Positions 26,101-32,415 of a stretch of 32,415 bases of DNA are shown here, one piece after another. The stretch is from Pelagicoccus mobilis. Its GTDB lineage: Bacteria > Verrucomicrobiota > Verrucomicrobiia > Opitutales > Opitutaceae. Under the pieces are notes generated by a model. That model had not been told where the DNA came from and did not search any database. It saw only the letters and a list, made by a program, of their open reading frames with translations. Position 1 is the first letter of the stretch. Every line of letters starts with the position of its first letter. The stretch is from contig NZ_JAENIL010000063.1 in NCBI RefSeq assembly GCF_016595505.1, positions 1-32,415 on the forward strand, read 5' to 3'. Position numbers and translations under genes: made by a program.

Positions 26101-29043
26101 GCGGCTGAGTTTGATGTGCAGGTGGCTGGGCATGCTAGGGTCTTTCCGCATTTCGATGACGAAGAGATTGTATCGGATAAGCTGGTACGCTTCGAAGGCA
26201 TGTATCTGATAAATGCGAATTTGAGGGAGCTTTTGTCTTTTGATGGTGGGTTTGGCGCGAATGTGGCGAGCCGCCTGAGGTTTGATTACTCGCTCGTGCG
26301 TCAAGTTAGCTTTATGCCGCGGGTGTTCAGCGAAGATGACGAGGCTTTTGTGATGGTCCGTGTGCTTTCCGACTCCGGTCTTGTTCTGGAAGAGATCGTC
26401 AACGTGGGGGAAGAGCGAATGATCAGCTTTGCGACGGATCCGGAGTTTGGAGAATTCGTGGTCGAGTTCTTGCCGTGGTCGGATGAAAGCCAGGTTACGT
26501 GCGTATTGGCCTGCTTCTCTCCCGAGGGGCAGGAAGAGACGGATGTTTCGATAGGCTATGGAGTTACTATTGAGCCGAATAAGCGCGACTTCGAATTTGG
26601 TGAGAAAGCGGTCGTGACTGCCTCCGAAACCTTAGGAGAGGGTGCGAAGGTAATGGTTACCCGAAAGAAGGGTATCGAATTGCAGGGTGATCCGATTGGT
26701 GAGGAGCTTACCTTTGTCGCAAAGGGCGCGGGCTATTCGCAGTTTGTGGGTTTACACGATGTAGGTGGCGGCGCGTATCTTGCGGCGGATCGGGATATCG
26801 AAGTGGAAATCCAGTCGGATGTTGTTCGATCGGGAGATTCGGCGTTTGCAGTGGATCTTTCCAAATCGAAGAGTATTTTAATTCCAACTACAGGTGCATC
26901 CGTTTTGAAGTTTTGGGTGTATTTGGATTTTGGGGAACGGATAACGATTAACTCCTATCCGGATGGGAGGTATACGAATAGCCAGACTTTGAAACCGTAT
27001 TTGTCGCTGGTAGGAGAAGGCGGCTGGCATCAAGTGTCTTATACCGCTTCGGATTTCGATGAAGGGATTAAAATCCTGGCTGGACCTGGGAGGTTGGAAT
27101 TCGACGATTTCGAATTTTCCAATGGGTATGGATTTGATTATACGGTGGGTCCGAATTATGCGGTTTCCGAATCGCCCCAACGTACCGCATACCGTATTGG
27201 TGAATTGGTGACGCTCGAGATCAGTTCCGGGGGAGAAAACGAAGTGGGGTGGTTTTCGGATTCTGGCTCTGTCATAAGGAGGCGTGCTGGGATGAGCCAG
27301 GTTGAGCCATGGTTTGGGGAGGAGCTCGCTTATGGCTGGGAGGGCTTTAGGGTGAGAGGTGTTCCAGTTTTGGCTGACTATTCGGGAGGTGGTCAATTGG
27401 CTTTGAAGGGGGATGGTAAGCTGTCGACGCAAGTGCTTGCTACGCTTGAGGGGCCAAGCCTCATGGAGTTTAGATACTCCCCTCATCATTCGTCGGCGTT
27501 GAGCGCGGATTTATCTGTGAAAGTGAATGGCGAAGAAGTGAGGCGGTTTACAGATTTGGCTACGCGAACTGTATTGTTGCAATTGGAAGAGGGGCCGAAC
27601 GAAGTCGTTCTCGAATTTGTCGGGGATGCGGAACGGTATTCGGATTGGATCGCGAGCCTCTCTGATTTGGGCGTCCATCCGGGGTACAGTGTGGTGTTTG
27701 ATGGGGCTTTCAGCAACGGAGAGATCCAGGCATTGCCTCGTTCGAGAGGGTTGGAAGAAGGAGATGAGCTGTTGGTGGTTTTTAATCCGAGCAGTGGATA
27801 TAGCTACTATTCGAGCGATGGAACTTTGCATAAAGGCTTTGAGAAGATGGAAGTGGACGGCCACATCCTTTTGAAGGGTGGCTTTTATCGCGCTCATTAC
27901 GGTGAAGAGAGTCCCTTTCTGCAAAACGGCCAAGGTGGAGAATGGTTTGCGAACCTTGAGGGACCTGGCGTGGTGAAGGTCACTGATTCTCAGCCGGGCC
28001 AGCTTCGCGCTTTTTGGAATGGAGAGCCTTTGTTTAACAGGAACGGGGATGATCGATCTGCTGTGTATCTGATACCTGAGGAAGAGGGGGAGTTCTTTTT
28101 GGAACAGACCTATAACGCTAGCCACTACATGCCTGTCGAATTCCATCCTGGGTATGGAATTGTGAATACGGTCGAGTTTGGCCCGGTGGAGTTAGAGCCG
28201 CGATTGGAATCTTACCCAGCGGGAATGGAGGTAAGCGTGACGCATGAGAGTGGCAGTTTCGGGACTGCTGAAGAATCGTTCACGCTGGTTATGGATCGCC
28301 ATCATGTACTAGCGAATCCGGTAGTGCGGGAATTGGGCTTTAAGGGGCGTACATACAGGACCCCCAAGTTTGGATGGGTGGTAAAGGAGACGGAAGATCC
28401 TTACGATTCGGACGCTGGCGTTTTTTGGGCGATGGCTCCGCTGGAGGATGGAAAACGTAGTTGGCTTGAGACGACGGTGTCAGGTCCGTGTGAGCTGTAT
28501 TTTGATTTTAATGCCTACACCGATAGTTACGATGTGGAGATCCTAGTTGATGGGGTTCGGACGTTTCGCGGTTTTAGTTCCGACTCCAAAATATCAATAC
28601 GAGAGGGGGATCATGTTGTTCGGATACGAGGGATCGGTGCCTCCCGTGTCATTTTGAAGGAGCTAACCGTGATTGGTGTTGAAGGGGAAGATACTCCCAA
28701 AGAGTCGGAAGACGACGCAGATGGCGATGGTGTGCCGTATTGGTTGGAGGAGCGATGGAGGACGTCGGACGAGGACGCGGAAAACTGGTTCAGGATTGTT
28801 GAACATGGAGCAGACAAGCGACTCTGCCTGCTGTTTCCGAATCCGGGAAGCGTTCGCGAAACCTGGTTGGACTACTGGGCTGAGAGCGATCAAACCAGCG
28901 AACCGCTCTTTTTGACCGCCCCGCTTTGGCGTTTCGAGACTATTGCTTATGACGGAGCGGGACCGATCGACTCTATCCTGCTTCCGATTGATCAGCTGCG
29001 GGACGGGGCGAAGCTATTTCGCATTCGAATTGATAGCTGGTGA
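23158..29043 (+). CDS. giant secreted multi-repeat protein with beta modules and TSP3 motif
   Basis: The ATG at 23158 starts a signal peptide (VWMLLLGLLVAPLGIWG); a TTG twelve bases upstream is less likely. The product has 1961 residues. Two kinds of unit alternate. One resembles the bacterial repeat domain (Flg_new/InlB-B-like): GEGSIDRKW, TLTASPDENWEFVRWEGD, then ARF (about 339-401). Divergent copies lie near 165-221, 526-606, 734-790, 932-1001, 1136-1200, 1326-1388, 1507-1583 and 1663-1721. The other is a jelly-roll-like module with GPGxLxF, VDG and a late E-G-x-H/N-x-V turn, for example VEGPGVLSF with VYVDGVEL and VSGPCELYF with ILVDG. Near 1854 is DADGDGVPYWLE, a TSP3-type calcium motif. 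A C-terminal beta domain ends FRIRIDSW. No anchor is seen. It is probably a surface or extracellular adhesin or glycan-binding protein; the function is unproven. Confidence 0.8.
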   Translation: MITIRVWMLLLGLLVAPLGIWGSTEGFVEALGLADSGISITAVPDGLELREDVGRSDGKSLGITTAGEDVSAQIYLEFPAAGLFTYWTRVDSNDAPGTWVRWFLEVKEGQLSTWIYRYARGNVGATKVEWYIDDAHFQEGWGIKDSSSGGFLESEQIPVSGGDEYGFIVRAIPYEGNRFLDWLSASSEAYAHLWPREFQEELVFKSRDLYHSFSANFGEERSIVGGTIAVNVRETYEFGPETDGVVSEVRADKVRFFPSGPGVFRFRTNAGVSISNEGSREGDLSMIVEELDEGETYRDVEVAIPEWVDRLVLSVWDRGETTLSELRHIAGAEHYPIPVEVIGEGSIDRKWSVNEDGEGVRTLTASPDENWEFVRWEGDVFSSDSELQVTEDFDGELIARFALENIELGGLRWYLSPSRMTSETRTSDRFELGALPADVYGQDVKIATEVKGPGRLEFEVEGHGSFEFMFDGAEIEGSKPFREGGVYSVEVPVGTHWLYGKLNTYTSNGIDPLFWIENVTYEEVRYVVTPGAWGAGSVEIEPDGSGLAFGQKLDATAVPDPGSVFLGWAFLGEGQDFEFVALDENEAPLDKSFYVTQDSDLRAIFGTSVEDGFFKGLAVSSADLSVQEVGDAESGRAFVCDGMGDGDWMKLFTAEDRKPAEMVLRWKGELSSEEGTLKILAGMSDGTVVEGLIGDSWEKGFVTAPDGEVVDWVAISLAGAEGKAYLEISDMRYVVAFEPATGATVSIEPSKDLYSHGERITIGVTVDPQYEFWGWGGELAGQPAQFEHVVENTIRGKSPAGAPSNFNGVRILEGEEEFWRLAKGQGTENSVSIQRIEDGFGLGSLSVEVEGPGVLSFVNYCTDIDVYVDGVELSFHLLEGRSAKDGNVRVQVPVSEGKHIVDVLIVGRTACYDAGKRVEGTKCYFDEVMFRSGYLLRSKTEQESSALGLGDDVWVAGEVVTLKAGSEDEAFARWSSPFENEAAEFDVQVAGHARVFPHFDDEEIVSDKLVRFEGMYLINANLRELLSFDGGFGANVASRLRFDYSLVRQVSFMPRVFSEDDEAFVMVRVLSDSGLVLEEIVNVGEERMISFATDPEFGEFVVEFLPWSDESQVTCVLACFSPEGQEETDVSIGYGVTIEPNKRDFEFGEKAVVTASETLGEGAKVMVTRKKGIELQGDPIGEELTFVAKGAGYSQFVGLHDVGGGAYLAADRDIEVEIQSDVVRSGDSAFAVDLSKSKSILIPTTGASVLKFWVYLDFGERITINSYPDGRYTNSQTLKPYLSLVGEGGWHQVSYTASDFDEGIKILAGPGRLEFDDFEFSNGYGFDYTVGPNYAVSESPQRTAYRIGELVTLEISSGGENEVGWFSDSGSVIRRRAGMSQVEPWFGEELAYGWEGFRVRGVPVLADYSGGGQLALKGDGKLSTQVLATLEGPSLMEFRYSPHHSSALSADLSVKVNGEEVRRFTDLATRTVLLQLEEGPNEVVLEFVGDAERYSDWIASLSDLGVHPGYSVVFDGAFSNGEIQALPRSRGLEEGDELLVVFNPSSGYSYYSSDGTLHKGFEKMEVDGHILLKGGFYRAHYGEESPFLQNGQGGEWFANLEGPGVVKVTDSQPGQLRAFWNGEPLFNRNGDDRSAVYLIPEEEGEFFLEQTYNASHYMPVEFHPGYGIVNTVEFGPVELEPRLESYPAGMEVSVTHESGSFGTAEESFTLVMDRHHVLANPVVRELGFKGRTYRTPKFGWVVKETEDPYDSDAGVFWAMAPLEDGKRSWLETTVSGPCELYFDFNAYTDSYDVEILVDGVRTFRGFSSDSKISIREGDHVVRIRGIGASRVILKELTVIGVEGEDTPKESEDDADGDGVPYWLEERWRTSDEDAENWFRIVEHGADKRLCLLFPNPGSVRETWLDYWAESDQTSEPLFLTAPLWRFETIAYDGAGPIDSILLPIDQLRDGAKLFRIRIDSW

Positions 29044-32000
29044 TTTCTCGCTCTCTTCCTGTTTCGGTGATTCGCCGCTGGGGATAGCGATCGCTGCTTC
29101 TTCGGTGGCGGGCGAACCGTAGATCTTGCGGTAGAGTTGCTTGATGTCGTCGAAGACGAGGCAAATCACAGGTACAAGCGAGAGCGTAATGAAGGTGGCG
29201 AATATGACTCCCCATCCGAGGGAAACGGCCATTGGAACCATGAACTTGGCTTGCTTGCTTTGTTCGAACATGAGCGGGGCGAGGCCGAAGAACGTGGTCA
29301 GAGATGTGAGCAGGATCGGGCGGAAGCGGCGTGCTCCAGCTGCTCTTACGGCTTCGTGTATATTGGCTCCCTCTTTGAGCTTCTTGTTTACGAAATCCAC
29401 CATGACTAGCGAGTCGTTCACAACCACGCCGGAGAGAGCGAGCATGCCTAGGAAGGACATCATGGAAAGGATGCCGAGTCCACTGTCGTAGTAGCTCATG
29501 ATTTGGTGCCCCATGAGAGCGCCTACGATTCCAAATGGAATCGCAGACATCACAACTAGCGGTTGGACGTAGCTGCGAAGCGGGATGGCCAAGAGAACGT
29601 AGACGGCTATCAGCACGAACCAGATTCCGGCGACGAATTCCGATTCCCCTTCGTCTCGATCGCGAGCATCACCAGATAGCTCGTATTCGAGATCGGGATA
29701 CTTCTCTACCAGTTGCGGCATTATGTTGTAATTGAGATCTGCTAGGATGGCCTCGATATCGACTTCGATGGGATTCGCGTCTGCGGTGACCGTGATTTGG
29801 CGTTTCCCGTCGATGCGGCGGATGGAGGGGAGGCTCTTCCCGGGAATTAGTTCGGCGACTGAAGAGAAGGGGACTTCCACGCTTCCGGATACGCGGATGA
29901 GCATGTTTTCGAGAGTTGAGAGCGACTTCCTGTGCTCGAGCGGGTAGCGGACCATGACACGAACGTCGTCGCGACCGCGAGGGATGCGCTGGGCTTCGAC
30001 CCCAAAGAACGCTTCGCGAATTTGGCTGGCGATCTTGCTAGCGCTCAGGCCGAGTTGTTCGGCTTGTGGTTTGAGCTTAATCTCGAATTCGTCGTTGGCT
30101 GTCTCGTAGGAATCAGAGATATCGAAAAGCCCGTCGAAATCTCGCAAACGGTTTTGAAGCTCAAGGGATATGTCTCCAAGGCTTTCGGTGGAGCGGGATC
30201 GAATGTCGACGGAGATCGCCTCTCCGCTGCCCGAGTAAGACAAGGTGAAGCGCTGCGCGTCCGGGATTTTGCCGATTCGGATGCGGAGAAGGTGGGCTAG
30301 GTCGCCGGTATCCATTTCAGCCTCGCTGGAAGCTTTCAGTGACATGGCGACTACCAGTTCGCCCCTTTCGGCGATACCAGCGCGTGACCCACCCCACCCA
30401 CTGCCGAAAGGGGATCCTCCTGCGGTGGCGAATACGTCCGATATAATTGGATACGGAGAAGCGTCGTTGAGCTCATCGGCGAGTTTGAGAGCTTCTTTTT
30501 CGATCCGTTCCATATGGGCTTGGGTCGTTTCGAAGGCGGTACCGGTGGGCATCGTGAGGTTGACCCGAAGCGTGTCTCGAGGAACGCGTGGCCAGTAGCG
30601 GTACGGAAGGGTATCGGAAACTATTAGGCCCACGTAGATTCCGAGTAGGCCGATGAAAGCCGCAAGCGTCGAATAACGGTGGTGAAGAAGCGTATCGAGA
30701 ACGGGACTATAGACGCGACGGACGAAGGTCTCGAGGGTGTCGGCGATGCGTCTCTGGATCTTTTGCAGGAAGTTCAGGGAGTTGCGAGTGCTCTTGCCGT
30801 GGCCAATGTTTTTGCAGTGGCGAAGGTGAGCAGGGAGGATGAGCTTCGACTCGACGAGCGAGAAAACAAGGACAGGAATCACCACTAAGGGGATTTGGGC
30901 GAACATGTTGCCGCGCCAACCGGACATGACCATGAGTGGGTAGAAGGCGGCTATGGTGGTAAGGATCCCGAAGGTGACGGGGACGGAGACCTCTTGGGTC
31001 CCGTCGATGGCCGCGTCGAGCGGGCTCTTGCCCTTCTGCATATGGCTGAAGACGTTTTCTCCGGTGACGATGGCATCGTCGACCACGATCCCGAGGACCA
31101 GAATGAAGGCGAACAGGGTGATAAGGTTGATGCTTACCCCGAGGAAAGGCAGGACTGCGAATGCTCCTGCAAAAGCGACCGGGATGCCGAGGGCGACCCA
31201 AAAGGCGAGCATGGGTCGGAGGAAGAGGGAGAGGACGCCGACTACGAGGAGGAATCCCATGATCGCGGAGTCGCTGAGTGTGTCGAGGCGTTGCTCGATG
31301 CGCTCGGAGTCGTCGTTCCAGTGGGTGAGCGAGATGCCTTCGGGCATGCGTGGCTGGGCTTCCTTGATGTATTCACGAACCTGATGCCCGACCTCGATAG
31401 CGCTTTGGTTGCCGGTTCGGTAGACGTTTACGGCGACGGCTCTTTCTCCGTTATGGCGGGATTCGACCGGGATTTCGTCAAAGCCATCCGTTACGGTTGC
31501 CACGTCGCCAAGGGTGAGGCGTGAGCCTTGGTCGTCCGCCCGTAGGACGATGTTCTCGAAGTCTTCTTGGCTGTATGCCTGGTTCTGGGCTCGCAAGCGA
31601 ATGTCTCCGCCCACCGCCTTGATATTACCTGCGGAGAGGTTGATAGATGAGCCTCGGATGGCGGAGGAAACCTGGGAAATGGAGAGCCCGTACTGGCGAA
31701 GTTTTTGAGGCGATACTTCGATGCCGATCTCGTAGGGGCGAGTGGCCAGTAGATCGGCGAGCGAAACGCCGGGCAGGTTCATGATCTCGTCCCGCACCTG
31801 TTCGGAGAGCTTTTTCATGTCCCACTCGGAGAGGTCTCCCGCAATGACGACTGAGATGACGCGCTCTTGCCACTGAGGGCGTCGGACACGAGGTGGGCGC
31901 GCTTCGCGTGGGAATGTGGTGATACCGTCGACGGCGCTTTTCACCTCGTCGTAGACCCGGTCGATGTCGAAACCGTCCTCGACTAGGATGCTGACCTGGC

Positions 32001-32271
32001 CGGAGCTTTCGGAGGCGCGAGCGTTGAGGCGTTTGACCCCTGGGATGTCGTAAACCGCTTCTTCGATGCGGGTGACGATGGATTCTTCGATTTCCTCGGG
32101 AGTGGAGCCACGGTAGCCTACGGAGACGCTGATTGTTCGTCCCGGATAATCTGGAAACTCTTGGAAGAGGATCCGCTCCCGCAGGGCATATCCTCCGAGC
32201 AGGAGGAGGCAGATCATGAGCAGATTTGCTGCGACGGGGTTTCGTGTGAACCAGGCGATAGCTGTCTTCAT
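29014..32271 (-). CDS. RND multidrug-type efflux pump, inner-membrane subunit (AcrB/HAE1-like)
   Basis: The 1085-residue product begins AIAWFTRNPVAANLLMICLL, a common opening of HAE1-branch pumps. It shows the RND pattern of twelve helices and two periplasmic loops. Helix 4 has GIVVDDAIVTGEN (394-406; D398, D399), the proton-relay acidic pair. The second half shows GVVVNDSLVMVDFVN and the ending region PILLTSLTTFFGLAPLM. It would export small molecules, lipids or drugs with an adaptor and a TolC partner. It is distinct from the heavy-metal pump encoded at 16811-19942. No adaptor gene is present: an insertion-sequence tip lies 48 bp upstream of the ATG. The charged tail (PATEEAAIAIPSG...) is longer than usual, and its last 30 bp overlap the convergent giant gene. 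Confidence 0.92.
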   Translation of the reverse strand: MKTAIAWFTRNPVAANLLMICLLLLGGYALRERILFQEFPDYPGRTISVSVGYRGSTPEEIEESIVTRIEEAVYDIPGVKRLNARASESSGQVSILVEDGFDIDRVYDEVKSAVDGITTFPREARPPRVRRPQWQERVISVVIAGDLSEWDMKKLSEQVRDEIMNLPGVSLADLLATRPYEIGIEVSPQKLRQYGLSISQVSSAIRGSSINLSAGNIKAVGGDIRLRAQNQAYSQEDFENIVLRADDQGSRLTLGDVATVTDGFDEIPVESRHNGERAVAVNVYRTGNQSAIEVGHQVREYIKEAQPRMPEGISLTHWNDDSERIEQRLDTLSDSAIMGFLLVVGVLSLFLRPMLAFWVALGIPVAFAGAFAVLPFLGVSINLITLFAFILVLGIVVDDAIVTGENVFSHMQKGKSPLDAAIDGTQEVSVPVTFGILTTIAAFYPLMVMSGWRGNMFAQIPLVVIPVLVFSLVESKLILPAHLRHCKNIGHGKSTRNSLNFLQKIQRRIADTLETFVRRVYSPVLDTLLHHRYSTLAAFIGLLGIYVGLIVSDTLPYRYWPRVPRDTLRVNLTMPTGTAFETTQAHMERIEKEALKLADELNDASPYPIISDVFATAGGSPFGSGWGGSRAGIAERGELVVAMSLKASSEAEMDTGDLAHLLRIRIGKIPDAQRFTLSYSGSGEAISVDIRSRSTESLGDISLELQNRLRDFDGLFDISDSYETANDEFEIKLKPQAEQLGLSASKIASQIREAFFGVEAQRIPRGRDDVRVMVRYPLEHRKSLSTLENMLIRVSGSVEVPFSSVAELIPGKSLPSIRRIDGKRQITVTADANPIEVDIEAILADLNYNIMPQLVEKYPDLEYELSGDARDRDEGESEFVAGIWFVLIAVYVLLAIPLRSYVQPLVVMSAIPFGIVGALMGHQIMSYYDSGLGILSMMSFLGMLALSGVVVNDSLVMVDFVNKKLKEGANIHEAVRAAGARRFRPILLTSLTTFFGLAPLMFEQSKQAKFMVPMAVSLGWGVIFATFITLSLVPVICLVFDDIKQLYRKIYGSPATEEAAIAIPSGESPKQEESEKSPAINSNAK

Positions 32272-32320
32272 GGGAAGTGTGAAAGATGAGGTGGAGCGGG
32301 GGGACGCGGCGTGCCGGGCC
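32268..32320 (-). pseudogene. possible 3' remnant of the pump's upstream partner gene
   Basis: On the minus strand, the frame reading RPGTPRPPAPPHLSHFP ends in a TGA that overlaps the ATG of the RND gene (ATGA), the junction expected inside an operon. The frame enters the insertion-sequence tip at 32320. RND pumps are normally preceded by their adaptor gene, so this Pro-rich tail may be its last 17 codons. It is too short to identify, and the frame could be accidental. Confidence 0.3.
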
Positions 32321-32370
32321 TGTTTAGTTCAAGGACATAGTTAACACATGTTAAAGGACATGGTTAACAC
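32319..32370 (-). repeat. terminal inverted repeat, right copy (52 bp)
   Basis: This copy is the inverted counterpart of 44-95 (40 of 52 identical). It contains two tandem units, AAGGACATAGTTAACACATG and AAGGACATGGTTAACACATT, 24 bp apart. The inner tip is TGTTTAG, starting at 32321. Confidence 0.75.
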
Positions 32371-32415
32371 ATTCTAGGCGGGTTCTTGCTCCCCCTGGCC
32401 GGCTAGCCGGCCAGG
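32321..32415. mobile_element. inner tip of an insertion sequence extending beyond the right edge
   Basis: The tip starts TGTTTAGTTC at 32321 and carries the tandem GGACATRGTTAACAC units. The window ends 45 bp after the terminal repeat, inside the element, in a perfect 22-bp palindrome. Read outward it resembles the left element only in the terminal repeat; the outer flanks (1-43 and 32371-32415) differ. The two elements are therefore related but different, or opposite ends of one type. Confidence 0.6.
32394..32415. repeat. perfect 22-bp palindrome at the window end
   Basis: CCTGGCCGGCT and AGCCGGCCAGG are exact reverse complements with no spacer. It may be a hairpin within the insertion sequence or an assembly fold-back at a contig end. 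Confidence 0.6.

Overview
The window looks like a chromosomal segment of a Gram-negative bacterium of the Verrucomicrobiota, most likely class Opitutae. This is an inference from protein content: a DUF3450-type TonB cluster, lipopolysaccharide-kinase and pilus-assembly genes, and a very large secreted repeat protein with GPG-type beta modules and a TSP3 calcium motif. I could not run a taxonomic search. GC content looks moderately high, and genes are dense with short gaps.

Both ends of the window carry copies of one 52-bp sequence in inverted orientation (44-95 and 32319-32370, 40 of 52 positions identical). Each copy has a TG/CA tip facing inward and contains an internal tandem repeat. These look like the tips of related insertion sequences lying outside the window, and the left edge probably also holds the last codons of a transposase. 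The left insertion has beheaded a Kdo/InaA-type LPS kinase gene. The right one lies just upstream of an RND pump gene and appears to have removed its partner.

From left to right: (1) a truncated LPS kinase overlapping a membrane-anchored glycosidase-like protein (96-1809). (2) A six-gene energy-transduction operon, DUF3450 - TtpC-like - ExbB - ExbD - TonB - TPR (2066-7359), in the gene order of the Vibrio TonB2 system. (3) An ArsR-type repressor divergent from a rhodanese gene and a CoA-disulfide reductase-rhodanese fusion, with a dyad operator candidate between them (7391-9996). (4) carB (10082-13321), facing a strong bidirectional terminator. (5) A degenerate NtrC-like regulator downstream of a PilC/GspF gene (13605-16102). 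(6) A five-gene heavy-metal RND efflux operon on the minus strand (23017 to 16279). (7) A divergent 1961-residue secreted repeat protein (23158-29043), whose end overlaps by 30 bp a convergent AcrB-type pump gene (29014-32271).

The most interesting signal is at the head of the metal-efflux operon. A small exported protein rich in cysteine, with PP motifs near its C-terminus, ends on a stop codon that forms one arm of a perfect 13-bp stem. The other arm contains the Shine-Dalgarno sequence of the next gene, a TolC-type outer-membrane factor. This is the layout expected for a nascent-chain, metal-sensing translational switch, comparable to the CutF/CruR upstream ORFs of proteobacteria, but here placed in front of a complete CBA-type efflux operon. 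The operon has further oddities. Its adaptor seems to lack the alpha-hairpin and carries a His-rich tail and a C-terminal membrane helix. Its last gene encodes a His- and Cys-rich lipoprotein.
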